Assembly (NCBI GenBank): GCA_023375785.1
Contig: SZWC01004980.1
Location: 3,149-65,420 of the forward strand
Length of the DNA: 62,272 bases
Direction: 5' to 3'
Source: Penium margaritaceum
Taxonomy: Eukaryota; Streptophyta; Zygnematophyceae; Desmidiales; Peniaceae
Shown: positions 1 to 14,100 of the stretch, piece by piece
How the letters are laid out: each line of letters starts with the position of its first letter
Numbering within the stretch: the first letter of the stretch is position 1
The notes under the pieces: model-generated
What the model was told of the DNA's origin: nothing
Databases searched by the model: none
The model's input: the letters and a program-made list of their open reading frames with translations, nothing else
Made by a program: the position numbers and the translations under genes

Positions 1-2681
1 TCCAGTGTGTTTCTGACCACTGTGTTTCTGTCCAGTGTGTTTCTGACCACTGTGTTTCTGACCAGTGTGTTTCTGACCAGTGTGTTTCTGACCAATGTGT
101 TTCAGACCAATGTGTTTCTGACCACTTTGTTTCTGACCAGTGTGTTTCTAACCACTGTGTTTCTGACAAGAGTGGTTCTGACCAGTATATTTCTGACAAC
201 TGTGTTTCTGACCCGTGCGGTTATGACCACCGTGTTTCTGACCACTGTGTTTCTGACCACGGTATTTTTTACCACTGTGTTTCTGACCAGTGTGTTTCTG
301 ACCACTGTGTTTCTCACCAGGGTGTTTATGACCAGTGTGTTTCGGACCACTGTGTTTCTGACCACTGTGTTCCTGACCGATGTCTTTCTGACCAGTGTGT
401 TTCTGACCACTGTATTTCTGACCAGTGGGATTCCGACCACTGTGTTTATGACCTCTGTGTTTTTGACCACCGTGTTTCTGACCACTGTGTTTCTGACCAT
501 TGTGTTACTGACCACTGTGTTTCTAACCAGTGTGTTTGTGACCACTGTGTTTCTGACCACTTTGTTTCTGACCATTGTGTTTCTGACCACAATGCTTCTC
601 ACCACTGTGTTTCTGGCAACTGTGTTTTATACCACTGTGTTTGTGACCAGTGTGTTTCTGACCACTGTGTTTCTTACCACTGTGTTTATGACCACTGTGT
701 TTCTGACCAGTGTGATTATGACCACTGTGTTTCTTACCAGTGTGTTTCTGACCACTGTGTATCTGACCACTGTGTTTCTGACCAGTTTGTTTCTGACCAG
801 TGTGTTTCTGACCACTGTGTTTCTGACCGGTTTGTTTCTGACCAGTGTGTTTCTGACAAGTGTGTTTCTGACCAGTGTGTTTATGACCACTGTATCTCCA
901 ACCACTGTGTTTCTGACCACTGTGTTTCAGACCAGTGTGATTCTGACCTATGTGTTCCTGACCAATGTATTTCTGACCCATGTATGTCCGACCAGTGTGT
1001 TTCTGACCACTGTGTTTCTGACTTGTTTGTTTCTGACCACTGTATTTCTGGCCACTGTGTTCCTGACTAGTTTGTTTCTGACTAGTGTGTTTCTGACCGC
1101 TGTGTTTCTGACCAGTGTGTTTTTGACCAATGTGTTTCTGACCCATGTGTTTCTGACCAGTGTGTTTCTGTCCACCGTGTCTCTGACTTGTGTGTTTATG
1201 ACCACTGTGGGTCTGACCACTGTGTTTCTGACCACTGTGTTTCTGACCACTGTGTTTCTGACCATTGTGTTTATGACCACCTCTGTTTCTTACCAGTGTG
1301 TTTCTGACCAGTGTGTTTCTGACCACTGTATTTCTGGCCACTGTGTTACTGACCACTGTGTTTCTGACCACTGTGTTTCTGACCATTGTGTTTATGACCA
1401 CCTCTGTTTCTTACCAGTGTGTTTCTGACCAGTGTGTTTCTGACCACTGTATTTCTGGCCACTGTGTTACTGACCACTGTGTTTCTGACCACTGTCTCTC
1501 TGACCAGTGTGTTTATGATCACTGTGTTTCTGTCCTCTGTGTTTCTGACCAATGTATTTCTGACCACTGTGATTTTTACCAGTGTGTTTCTGACCACTGT
1601 GTTTCTGACCAGTGTGTTTATGATCACTGTGTTTCTGTCCTCTGTGTTTCTGACCAATGTATTTCTGACCACTGTGATTTTTACCAGTGTGTTTCTGACC
1701 ACTGTGTTTCTGATCAGTGTGTTTCTGACCAGTGTGTTTCTGACTACTGTGTTTTTGAACACTGTGTTTCTGTTCACTGTGTTTCTGACCACTGTGTTTC
1801 TGACCACTGTGCTTCTGACCACATTGTTTCTGACCGGTGTGTTTCTGACCACTGTGTTTCTGACCAGTGTGTTTCTGACTACTGTGTTTTTGAACACTGT
1901 GTTTCTGTTCACTGTGTTTCTGACCACTGTGTTTCTGACCACTGTGCTTCTGACCACATTGTTTCTGACCGGTGTGTTTCTGACCACTGTGTTTCTGACC
2001 AGTGCGTTTCTGACCACTGTGTTTCTGACCAGTTTGTTTCTGACCACTGTGTTTCTGACCAACGTGTTTCTTACCATTGTCTTTTGGACCACTGTGTTGC
2101 GACCATCGTGTTTGTGTCTGACAATTGTGTTTTTGACCAGTGTGTTTCTGACCACTGTGTTTCTGACCACTGTGGTTGTGACCACTGTGTTTCTGACCAC
2201 GGTGTTTCTGACCACTGTGTTTCTGACAACTGTGTGTCTGACCAGTGTGTTTCTCACCAGTGTGCTTCTGACCAGTGTGTTTCTGACTAGTGTGTTTCTG
2301 ACCAGTGTGTTTCTGACCACTGTGTTTTCTGACCAGTGTGTTTATGACCAGTTTGTTTCTGACCAGTGTGTTTCTGGCCACTCTGTTTCTGACAGCTGTG
2401 CTTCTGACCACTGTGTTGCTGACCAGTGTGTTTCTGACCAGTGTGTTTCTAACCAGTGTGTTGCTGACCACTATGTTTCAGACCACCGTGTTTCTGACCT
2501 CTTCGTTTCTGACCAGTGTGTTTCTGACCACTGTGTTTCTGACCACTGTATTTCTGACCACTGTGTTTCTGACCACTTTGTTTTCGACCACTGTGTTTCT
2601 TACCACTCTGTTTCTGACCACTGTGTTTCTTACAACTGTGTTTCTGACCGGTGTGTTTCTGACCACGGTATTTCTTACCAC

Positions 2682-3581
2682 TGTGTTTCTGAGCACTGTG
2701 CTTCTGACCATTGTGTTTCTAACCACTGTGTTTCTGAGCACTGTGCTTCTGACCATTGTGTTTCTAACCACTGTGTTTCTGAGCACTGTGCTTCTGACCA
2801 TTGTGTTTCTAACCACTGTGTTTCTGAGCACTGTGCTTCTGACCATTGTGTTTCTAACCACTGTGTTTCTGAGCACTGTGCTTCTGACCATTGTGTTTCT
2901 AACCACTGTGTTTCTGAGCACTGTGCTTCTGACCATTGTGTTTCTAACCACTGTGTTTCTGAGCACTGTGCTTCTGACCATTGTGTTTCTAACCACTGTG
3001 TTTCTGAGCACTGTGCTTCTGACCATTGTGTTTCTAACCACTGTGTTTCTGAGCACTGTGCTTCTGACCATTGTGTTTCTAACCACTGTGTTTCTGAGCA
3101 CTGTGCTTCTGACCATTGTGTTTCTAACCACTGTGTTTCTGAGCACTGTGCTTCTGACCATTGTGTTTCTAACCACTGTGTTTCTGAGCACTGTGCTTCT
3201 GACCATTGTGTTTCTAACCACTGTGTTTCTGAGCACTGTGCTTCTGACCATTGTGTTTCTAACCACTGTGTTTCTGAGCACTGTGCTTCTGACCATTGTG
3301 TTTCTAACCACTGTGTTTCTGAGCACTGTGCTTCTGACCATTGTGTTTCTAACCACTGTGTTTCTGAGCACTGTGCTTCTGACCATTGTGTTTCTAACCA
3401 CTGTGTTTCTGAGCACTGTGCTTCTGACCATTGTGTTTCTAACCACTGTGTTTCTGAGCACTGTGCTTCTGACCATTGTGTTTCTAACCACTGTGTTTCT
3501 GAGCACTGTGCTTCTGACCATTGTGTTTCTAACCACTGTGTTTCTGAGCACTGTGCTTCTGACCATTGTGTTTCTAACCAC
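2682..3581 (+). repeat. Higher-order repeat, 45 bp x 20
   Basis: Twenty apparently identical tandem copies of a 45-bp unit made of three monomers that end in gagcac, gaccat (with a tgtgcttct start) and aaccac. The first gagcac is at 2691 and the last at 3546, exactly 19 periods apart. No differences between copies are visible by eye, unlike the flanking satellite, where neighbouring monomers differ. Confidence 0.95.
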
Positions 3582-3836
3582 TGTGTTTCTGATCAGTGTG
3601 TTTCTGACCACTGTGTTTCTGACCGGTGTGTTTCTGACCGCTGTGTTTCTGACCACTGTGTTTCTGACCACTGTGTTGCCGACCATTGTGTTTCTGACTA
3701 GTGTGTTTTTGACCACTGTGTTTCTAACCAATTTGTTTCTGACCCATGTGTTTCTGACCAGTGTGTTTCTGTCCACCGTGTCTCTGACTTGTGTGTTTAT
3801 GACCACTGTGGGTCTGACCACTGTGTTTCTGACCAC

Positions 3837-4586
3837 TGTGTTTCTAACGAGTGTGTTTCTGACCAATGTGTTTCTGACCAGTGTGTTTCGGATCGCTGTG
3901 TTTCTGACCACTGTGTTTCTAACGAGTGTGTTTCTGACCAATGTGTTTCTGACCAGTGTGTTTCGGATCGCTGTGTTTCTGACCACTGTGTTTCTAACGA
4001 GTGTGTTTCTGACCAATGTGTTTCTGACCAGTGTGTTTCGGATCGCTGTGTTTCTGACCACTGTGTTTCTAACGAGTGTGTTTCTGACCAATGTGTTTCT
4101 GACCAGTGTGTTTCGGATCGCTGTGTTTCTGACCACTGTGTTTCTAACGAGTGTGTTTCTGACCAATGTGTTTCTGACCAGTGTGTTTCGGATCGCTGTG
4201 TTTCTGACCACTGTGTTTCTAACGAGTGTGTTTCTGACCAATGTGTTTCTGACCAGTGTGTTTCGGATCGCTGTGTTTCTGACCACTGTGTTTCTAACGA
4301 GTGTGTTTCTGACCAATGTGTTTCTGACCAGTGTGTTTCGGATCGCTGTGTTTCTGACCACTGTGTTTCTAACGAGTGTGTTTCTGACCAATGTGTTTCT
4401 GACCAGTGTGTTTCGGATCGCTGTGTTTCTGACCACTGTGTTTCTAACGAGTGTGTTTCTGACCAATGTGTTTCTGACCAGTGTGTTTCGGATCGCTGTG
4501 TTTCTGACCACTGTGTTTCTAACGAGTGTGTTTCTGACCAATGTGTTTCTGACCAGTGTGTTTCGGATCGCTGTGTTTCTGACCAC
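3837..4586 (+). repeat. Higher-order repeat, 75 bp x 10
   Basis: Ten apparently identical copies of a five-monomer unit. The diagnostic variants are aacgag (first at 3846, last at 4521, spaced 75 bp), gaccaa, gaccag, cggatcgc and gaccac. It lies about 250 bp after the 45-bp block, separated by ordinary diverged satellite. The cggatcgc monomer recurs alone near 10612, just before the 33-copy monomer block. Confidence 0.95.
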
Positions 4587-4980
4587 TGTGTTTCTGACTA
4601 GTGTGTTTCTGACCACTGTGTTAATGTACAGTGTGTTTCTGGCCACTGTGTTCCTGACCAGTGTGTTTCTGACCACTGTGTTTCTGACCAGAGTGTTTCT
4701 GACAACAGCGTTTCGGACCAATTTGTTTCTGACCAGTGTGTTTCTGACCACTGTGTTTCTGACCATTGTGTTTCTAACCACTGTGTTCCTGACCACTGTG
4801 TTTCTGACCAATGTGTTTATGACCAGTGTGTTTCTGACCACTGTGCTTCTGACCATTGTGTTTCTGACCACTGTGTTTCTGACCACTGTGTTTCTAAACC
4901 CTGTGTTTCAGACCACTGTGTTTTTGACCGATGTGTTTCTGACCAGTGTGTTTCTGACCACTGTTTTTCTGAACACTGTG

Positions 4981-5100
4981 TTTCTGACCACTGGGTTTCT
5001 CACCAGTGTGTTTCTGACCTGTTTGTTTCTGATCACTGTGTTTCTGACCACTGGGTTTCTCACCAGTGTGTTTCTGACCTGTTTGTTTCTGATCACTCTG
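4981..5100 (+). repeat. Tandem duplication, 60 bp x 2
   Basis: Two adjacent 60-bp copies of four monomers. Both carry the variants gggtttctcaccag and gacctgtttg; they differ only near the end of the second copy (gatcactgtg against gatcactctg). Confidence 0.85.
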
Positions 5101-6980
5101 TTTCTGACCAGTGTGTTTCTGACCAATGTGTTTCTGACCACTGTGTTTCCGACTAGTGTGTTTCTGACCAGTGTGTTTCTGACCACTGTGTTTCTGACCA
5201 GTGTGTTTCTGACCGGTGTGTTTCTGACCACTATGTTCTTGACCAGTGTGTCTCTGACCACTCAGTTTCTGACCACTATGTTTCTGACCACTGTGTTTCT
5301 GACCACTGTGTTTCTGACCACTGTTTTCAGACCACTATGTTTCTGGCCTCTGTATTTCTGACAAGTGTGTTTTTGACCATTGTGTTTCTGACCACTGTGT
5401 TTCTGACCAGTGTGTTTCTGACCAGTGTGTTTCTGACCAGTGTGTTTCTGACCACTGTGTTTTCTGACCAGTGTGTTTCTGACCGGTGTGTTTCTGACCA
5501 GTGTGTTTCTGACCAATGTGTTTCAGATCACTGTGTTTCTTACCACTTTGTTTCTGACTAGTGTGTTTCTGACCACTATGTTTCTGACCACTATATTTCT
5601 GACCACTGTGTTTCTGACCACTGTGTTTCTGACCACTATGTTTCTGACCAGTATGTTTCTAACCACTGTGTTTCTTCCAGTGTGTTTCTGACCACTGTGT
5701 TTCTGACCAGTGTGTCTCTGACCACTGTGTTTTTTACCACTGTGTTTTTGACCAGTGTGTTTCTAACCACTGTGTTTTTGACAAGAGTGTTTCTGACCAC
5801 TGTGTTTCTGACCACTGTGTTTCTGACCGGTATGTTTCTGGCCACTGTGTTTCGATTCATTGTGTTTCTGACCACTGCGTTTCTGACCAATGTGTTTCTG
5901 ACCACTGTGTTTCTGACCACTGTGTTTCTGATCAGTGTGTTTCTGAACAGTAAGTTTCTGACCACTGTGTTTCTGACCATTGCATTTCTGACCAGTGTGT
6001 TTCTGACCACTGTGTTTTTTACCAGAGTGTTTCTGACCACTCAGTTTCTGACCACTGTGTTTCTGACCACTGTGTTTCTAACGAGTGTGTTTCTGACCAA
6101 TGTGTTTCTGACCACTGTTTTTCTGACCAGTATGTTTCTGACCAGTGTGTTTCAGACCACTGTGTTTCTGACCACTGTGTTTCTGACCACAATGTTTCTG
6201 ACCACTGTTTTGCTGACCACTATGTTTGTGACCACTGTGTTTCTGACCAGTGTGTTTCTGACCATTGTGTTTCTCACCAATGTGTTTCTGACCAGTGTGT
6301 TTCTGACCAGTGTGTTTCTGACCAGTGTGTTTCTGACCACTGTGTTTTCTGACCAATGTGTTTCTGACCAGTGTGTTTCTGACCAGTGTGTTTCTGACCA
6401 GTGTGTTTCTGACCACTGTGTTTTCTGACCAATGTGTTTTTGACCAGTGTGTTACTGACCAGTGTGTTTCTGACCACTGTGTTTCAAGCCACTGTGTTTC
6501 TGACCACTTTGTTTCTGACCAGTGTGTTTCTGACAGCTGTGTTTCTGACCACTGTATTTCTGGCCACTGTGGTTCTGACCACTGCGTTTCTGACCACTAT
6601 GCTTCTGACCACTGTGTTTCTGACCAGTGTGTTTGTGACCACTATGTTTCTGACCAGTGTGTTTCTAACCACTGTGTTTCTTCCAGTGTGTTTCTGACCA
6701 CTGTGTTTCTGACCAGTGTGTTTCTGACTACTGTGTTTTTTACCACTGTATTTCTGACCAGTGTGTTTCTAACGATTGTGTTTCTGAAAAGAGCGTTTCT
6801 GACCACTGTGTTTCTGACCACTGTGTTTCTGACCAGTGTGTTTCTGACCATTATGTTTTTGACCACTGCATTTCTGACCACTGTGTTTCTGACCACTGTG
6901 TTTCTGACCACTGTGTTTATGACCCCTGTGTTTCTGACCAGTGTGTTTCTAACCACTGTGTTTCTGACCGGTGTGTTTCT

Positions 6981-7190
6981 GACCAGTGTAATTCTGACCA
7001 CTGTGTCTCTGACCACTGTGCTTCTGACCACTGGGTTTCTGAAAACTGTGTTTCTGACTTGTTTGTTTCTGACCACTGTGTTTCTGACCAGTGTAATTCT
7101 GACCACTGTGTCTCTGACCACTGTGCTTCTGACCACTGGGTTTCTGAAAACTGTGTTTCTGACTTGTTTGTTTCTGACCACTGTGTTTCT
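6981..7190 (+). repeat. Tandem duplication, 105 bp x 2
   Basis: Two copies of a seven-monomer unit beginning at the variant gaccagtgtaattctg (6981 and 7086) and including gggtttctgaaaac and gacttgtttg. Related single copies occur near 12870 and 13965. Confidence 0.85.
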
Positions 7191-10100
7191 GACCAGTGTG
7201 TTTCTGAACAGTGTACTTCTGACCAGTGTGCTTCTGACTAGTGTGTTTCTGACCAGTGTGTTCCTGACCACTGTGTTTCTGACCAGTGTGTTTCTGACAA
7301 GTGTCTTCCTGACCACTGTCTTTTTGACTAGTGTGTTTCTGACCACTGTGTTTATGACCACTTTGTTTCTGACCAGTATTATTCTGACCACTGTGTTTCT
7401 GACCACTGTGTTTATGACCACTTTGTTTCTGACCAGTATTATTCTGACCACTGTGTTTCTGACCACTGTGTTTCTGACTACTGTGTTTCTGACCAGTGTG
7501 TTTCTGACCACTGTGTTTCTGACCATTGTGTTTCTGACCACTGTGTTTCTGACCGGTGTATTTCTGACCAGTGTGTTTCTAACCATTGTGTTTTCTGACC
7601 AGTGTGTTTCTGACCAATGTGTTTCTGACCAGTGTGTTTCTGGCCACTCTGTGTCTGACCACTCTGTTTCCGATCACTGTGTTTCTGATCAGTGTGTTTC
7701 TGACCAGTGTGTTTTGGACCGGTGTGTTTCTGACTATTGTATTTCAGACCACTGTGTTTCTGACCACTTTGTTTCTGACCAATGTGTTTCTGACCACTGT
7801 GTGTCTGACCACTGTATTTCTGAGCACTGTGTTTCTGACCACTGTGTTTCTGATCACTGTCTTTCTTACATCTGTGTTTCTGACCACTGTGTTTCTGACC
7901 AGTGTATGTCTAACCACTGTGTTTCTGACCAGTGTGTTTGCGACCACCGTGTTTCTGACCACTGTGTTCGTGATCACGGTGTTTCTGACTACTGTGTTTC
8001 TTACCAGTGTGTTTCTGACCACTGTGTTTCTGACCACTCTGTTTCTGACCACTATGTTTCTGACCACTGTGTTTCTGACTACTGTGTTTCTTACCAGTGT
8101 GTTTCTGACCACTGTGTTTCTGACCACTCTGTTTCTGACCACTATGTTTCTGACCACTCTGTTTCTGACCACTATGTTTCTGACCACTGTGTTTCTGACC
8201 ACTATGTTTCTGACCAGGGTGTTTCTGACCACTGTGTTTTCTGACCACTGTGCCTCTGAACAGTGTGTTTCTGACCGGTGTGTTTCTGACCAGTGTGTTC
8301 CTGACAAGTGTGTTTCTGACCAGTGTGTTTGTGACCAGTGTGTTGCTTACCAATGTGTTTCTGACCACTGTGTTTCTGACCACTGTGTTTCTGACCACTT
8401 TGTTCCGACCACTGTGTTTCTGACTAGTTTGTTTCTGATCATTGTGGCTGTGACCAGTGTGTTTCTGACCACTGTGTTTGTGACCCGTGTGATTGTGACC
8501 ACTTTGTTTCTCACCAATGTGTTTCTGACCCATGTGCTTCCGACCAGTGTGTTTCGGACCACGGTGTTTTTGACCAGTGTGTTTCAGACCGCTGTGTTTC
8601 TGACCACTGTGTCTCTGACCACTGTGTTTTTTACCACTGTGTTTCTGACCAGTGTGTTTCTATCGGTGTTTATGGACACTGTGTTCCTGACCAGTGTGTT
8701 TCTAACCAGTGTGTTTCTTACCACAGTGTTTCTGACCACCGTGTTTCTGACCAGTGTGTTTCTGATAAGTATGCTTCTAGCCACTGTGTTTCTGACCCAT
8801 GTGTTTTGGACCAGTGTGTTTCTGACCACTGTGTTTTGGTCCTGTGTGTTTCTGACCAGTGTGTTTCTGACCACTGTGTCTCTGACCAGTGTGTTTCTGA
8901 CCACTGTGGGTCTGACCACTATGTTTCTGACCACTGTGTTTCTGACCACTGTGTTTCGGACCATTGTGTTTCTCACCACAGTGTTTCTTAGCAGTGTGTT
9001 TCTGACTAGTGTGTTTCTGACCAGTGTATTTCTGGCCATTGTGTTTCTGACCACCGTGTTTCTAACTAGTGTGCATCTGACCAGTCTGTTTCTGAACACC
9101 GTGTTTCCGACCACTGTGTTTCTGACTAGTGTGTTTCTGACCACTGTATTTATAACCACTGTGTTTTTGACCACTGTGTTTCGGACCGATGTTTTTCTGA
9201 CCACTGTGTTCCTGAGCACTGTGTTTCTGACCACTGTGTTTCTGACCACTGTGTTTCTGACCACTATGTTTCTGACCAATGTGTCTCTGATCACTGAGTA
9301 GTGTATTTCTGACCAGTGTGTTACTGACCACTGCGTTTTTAACCAATGTGTTTCTGATCACCGTTTCGGACCACTGTGTGTCTGACCACTGTGTTTCTGA
9401 GCACAGTGTTTCTGACCCATGTGTCTCTGACCAGTGAGTTTCTGACCACTGTGTTTCTGACCATCGTGTTTCTGATAACAGTGTTTCTGACAAGTGTGTT
9501 TCTGACCACTGTGTTTCTGACCACTGTGTTGCAGACCACTGTGTTTCTGACGAGTGTGTTTCTGACCACTGTCTTTCTGACCACTGTGTTTCTGAACACT
9601 GTGTCTCTGACCAATGTGTTTCTGACCAGTGTGTTTCTGACCAGTGTGTTTCTGACCACTGTGTTTCTGACCAGTGTGTTTATGACCACTGTGTTTCTAA
9701 CCGCTGTGGTTATGACCGCTGTGTTTCTGACCATTGTATTTCTGACCATTGTGTTTCTGACCAGTGTGTTTCTGACCACTGTGAATCTGACTAGTGTGTT
9801 TCTGAACGGTGTATTTCTGACGGCTGTGTTTCTGACCAGTGTGTTTCTGACCACTGTGTTACTGACCAGTGTGTTTCTGACCACTGTGAATCTGACTAGT
9901 GTGTTTCTGAACGGTGTATTTCTGACGGCTGTGTTTCTGACCAGTGTGTTTCTGACCACTGTGTTACTGACCAGTGTGTTTCTGACCACTGTGTTTCTGA
10001 CAAGTGTGTTTCTAACCAATGTGTTTCTGAGCCTTGTATTTCTGACCACTGTGTTTCTGAACACTGTGTTTCTGACCATTGTGTTTATCACCACTGTGTT

Positions 10101-10678
10101 TCTGACCAGTGTGTTTCTGAACATGGTGTTTCTGACCAGTGTGTTTCAGACCATTGTGTATGTGACCACCGTGTTTCTGACAAGTTTGTTTCTGACTAGT
10201 GTGTTTCTGACCACTGTGTTTCTGACTGGTGTGTTTCTGACCAGTGTGTTCCTGACAAGTGTGTTTCTCACTAGTGTGTTTATGACCACTGTGTTTCTGA
10301 CCGCTGTGTTCTGATCTGTGTGTTTCTGACCACTGTGTTTCTGACCAGTGTATTTCTAACCACTGTGTTTCTGACCAGTGTGTTTGCGAGCACCGTGTTT
10401 CTGACCACTGTGTTCGTGATCACGGTGTTTCTGACTACTGTGTTTCTTACCAGTGTGTTTCTGACCACTGTGTTTCTGACCACTCTGTTTCTGACCACTA
10501 TGTTTCTGACCACTCTGTTTCTGACCACTATGTTTCTGACCAGTGTGTTTCTGACCCCTGTGTTTCCGACCAGTGTGTTTCTGACCACTGTGTTTCTGAC
10601 CAGTGTGTTTCGGATCGCTGTGTTTCTGACCACTGTGTTTCTGACCAATGTGTTTCTAACCACTGTGTTTTTGACCAG

Positions 10679-11173
10679 TGTGTTTCTGACCAGTGTGTTT
10701 CTGACCAGTGTGTTTCTGACCAGTGTGTTTCTGACCAGTGTGTTTCTGACCAGTGTGTTTCTGACCAGTGTGTTTCTGACCAGTGTGTTTCTGACCAGTG
10801 TGTTTCTGACCAGTGTGTTTCTGACCAGTGTGTTTCTGACCAGTGTGTTTCTGACCAGTGTGTTTCTGACCAGTGTGTTTCTGACCAGTGTGTTTCTGAC
10901 CAGTGTGTTTCTGACCAGTGTGTTTCTGACCAGTGTGTTTCTGACCAGTGTGTTTCTGACCAGTGTGTTTCTGACCAGTGTGTTTCTGACCAGTGTGTTT
11001 CTGACCAGTGTGTTTCTGACCAGTGTGTTTCTGACCAGTGTGTTTCTGACCAGTGTGTTTCTGACCAGTGTGTTTCTGACCAGTGTGTTTCTGACCAGTG
11101 TGTTTCTGACCAGTGTGTTTCTGACCAGTGTGTTTCTGACCAGTGTGTTTCTGACCAGTGTGTTTCTGACCAG
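10679..11173 (+). repeat. Homogeneous monomer block, 15 bp x 33
   Basis: Thirty-three consecutive identical TGTGTTTCTGACCAG monomers. Only the CAG form of the monomer is amplified here. The block ends at a CAT variant. It is preceded within 70 bp by the cggatcgc monomer that belongs to the 75-bp repeat at 3837-4586. Confidence 0.95.
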
Positions 11174-14100
11174 TGTGTTTCTGACCATTGTGTTTCTGAC
11201 CACTGTGTTTCTCACCACTGTGTTTCTAACTCCTGTGTTTTTGACCAGTGTGTTTGTGACCACTGTGTTTCTGACCGGTGTGTTTCTGACCAGTGTGTTT
11301 CTGACCTCTGTTTTTCTGAACACTGTGTTTCTGACCACTGGGTTTTTCACCAGTGTGTTTCTGACCTGTTTGTTTCTGATCACTGTGTTTCTGACCAGTG
11401 TGTTTCTCACCAATGTGTTTCTGACCACTGTGTTTCTGACCAGTGTGTTTTTGACCAGTGTGTTTCTGACCAGTGTGTTTCTGACCATTGTGTTTCTGAC
11501 CACTGTGTTCTTGACCAGTGTGTCTCTGACCACTCAGTTTCTGACCACTGTGTTTCTGACCACTGTTTTCATACCACTATGTTTCTGGCCACTGTGTTTC
11601 TGACCAGAGTGTTCCTGACCAGTGTGTTTCTGACCACTGTGTTTCAGACCACTGTGTTTCTGACCACTTTGTTTCTGACCAGTGTGTTTCTGACCACTGT
11701 GTTTCTGACCACTATATTTCTCACCACTGTGTTTCTGACCACTGTGTTTCAGACCACTGTGTTTCTGACCACTTTGTTTCTGACCAGTGTGTTTCTGACC
11801 ACTGTGTTTCTGACCACTATATTTCTCACCACTGTGTTTCTGACCACTGTGTTTTTGACCACTGTGTTTCTGACCAGTGTGTTTCTAACCACTGTGTTTC
11901 TGACAAGAGTGCTTCTGACCACTGTTTTTCTGACCACTGTATTTCTGACGGGTATGTTTCTGACCACTTTGTTTCTGACCATTGTGTTTCTGACCACTGC
12001 GTTTCTGACCAGTGTGTTTCTGACCACTGTGTTTCTGACCACTGTGTTTCTGATCAGTGTGTTTATGAACAGTGTGTTTCTGACCACTGTGTTTCTGACC
12101 AGTGCATTTCTGACCAGTGTGTTTCTGACCACTGTGTTTTTGACCAGAGTATTTCTGACCACTCAGTTTCCGATCTTTGTGTTTCTGACCACTGTGTTTC
12201 TAACCACTGTGTTTCTGACCACTATGTTTTTTGACCTCTGTGTTTCTGACCAGTGTGTTTCTGACCAGTATGTTTTTGACAAGTGTAGTTTCAGACCACT
12301 GTGTTTCTAACCACTGTGTTTCTGACCACTGTGTTTCTGACCACTGTTTTGCTGACCACTATGTTTCTGACCAGAGTGTTTCTGACCAGTGTGTTTGTGA
12401 CCACTGTGTTTCTGACCACTGTATTTCTGACCACTGTGTTTCTGACCACTGCGTTTCTGACCACTATGCTTCTGACCACTGTGTTTATGACCAGTGTGTT
12501 TCTGACCACTGTGTTTCTGACTAGTGTGTTTCTAACCACTGTGTTTCTTCCAGTGTGTTTCTGACCACTTTGTTTCTTACCAGTGTGTTTCTGACTACTG
12601 TGTTTTTTACCACTGTGTTTCTGACCTGTGTGTTTATAACCATTGTGTTTCTGAAAAGAGTGTTTCTGACCACTGTGTTTCTGACCACTGTGTTTCTAAC
12701 CAGTGTGTTTCTCACCACTGTGTTCTGACCATTGTGTTTTTGACCACTGCGTTTCTGACCACTGTGTTTCTGACCACTGTGTTTCTGACCACTGTGTTTT
12801 TGACCCCTGTGTTTCTGACCAGTGTGTTTCGAACCACTGTGTTTCTGACCGGTGTGTTTCTGACCAGTGTAGTTCTGACCACTGTGTTTCTGACCACTTT
12901 GCTTCTGACCACTGGGTTTCTGAAAACTGTGTTACTGACTTGTTTGTTTCTGACCACTGTGTTGCTAACCAGTGTGTTTCTGAACAGTGCACTTCTGACC
13001 ACTGTGCTTCCGACTAGTGTGTTTATGACCAGTGTGTTTCTGACCACTGTGTTTCTGACCAGTGTCTTCCTTACCACTGTCGTTCTGACCAGTGTGTTTC
13101 TGACCACTGTGTTTTTGACCACTGTGTTTCTGACCAGTATTACTCTGACCGCTGTGTTTCTAACCACTGTGTTTCTGATCACTGTGTTTCTGACCACTGT
13201 GTTTCTGACCACTGTGTTTCTGACCACTGTGTTTCTGACCGGTGTATTTCTCACCAGTGTGTTTCTAACCACTGTGTTTTCTGACAAGTGTGTTTCTGAC
13301 CAATGTGTTTCTGACCAGTGTGTTTCTGACCACTGTGTTTCTGACCGGTGTATTTCTCACCAGTGTGTTTCTAACCACTGTGTTTTCTGACAAGTGTGTT
13401 TCTGACCAATGTGTTTCTGACCAGTGTGTTTGTGGCCACTCTGTGTCTGACCACTTTGTTTATGATCACTGTGTTCCTGATCGGTGTGTTTCTGACCAGT
13501 GTGTTTCGGACCGGTGTGTTTCTGACCATTGAATTTCAGACCACAGTGTTTCTGACCACTTTGTTTCTGACCAGTGTGTTTCAGACCACTGTGTCTCTGA
13601 CCACTGTATTTCTGACCACTGTGTTTCTGACCACTGTGTTTCTGATCACTGTGTTTCTTACAACTGTGTTTCTGACCATTGTGTTTCTGACCAGTGTGTT
13701 TCTAACCACTGTGTTTCCGACCAGTGTGTTTATGACCACTGTGTTTCTGACCACTGTTTTTGTGATCACGGTGTTTCTGACCACTGTGTTTCTGACCAGT
13801 GTGTTTCTGACCACTGTGTTTCTGACCATAGTGTGTTTGACCACTGCGTTTCTGACCACTGTGTTTCTAACCACTGTGTTTCTCACCACTGTGTTTCTGA
13901 CCCCTGTGTTTCTGACCAGTGTGTTTCTAACCACTGTGTTTCTGACCGGTGTGTTCCGACCAGTGTAATTCTGACCACTGTGTCTCTGACCACTGTGCTT
14001 CTGACCACTGGGTTTCTAAAAACTGTGTTTCTGACTTGTTTGTTTCTGACCACTGTGTTTCTGACCAGTGTGTTTCTGAACAGTGCACTTCTGACCACTG

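Noticed and set aside
2338-5361. 1007-codon plus-strand ORF of VFLTT-type repeats (and similar giant ORFs at 19186-22329, 25463-27568, 50924-53026 and on the minus strand)
   Set aside because: They are the satellite read in frame. Overlapping ORFs of similar length exist in up to five frames, substitutions show no codon-position bias, and no start or regulatory context is seen.
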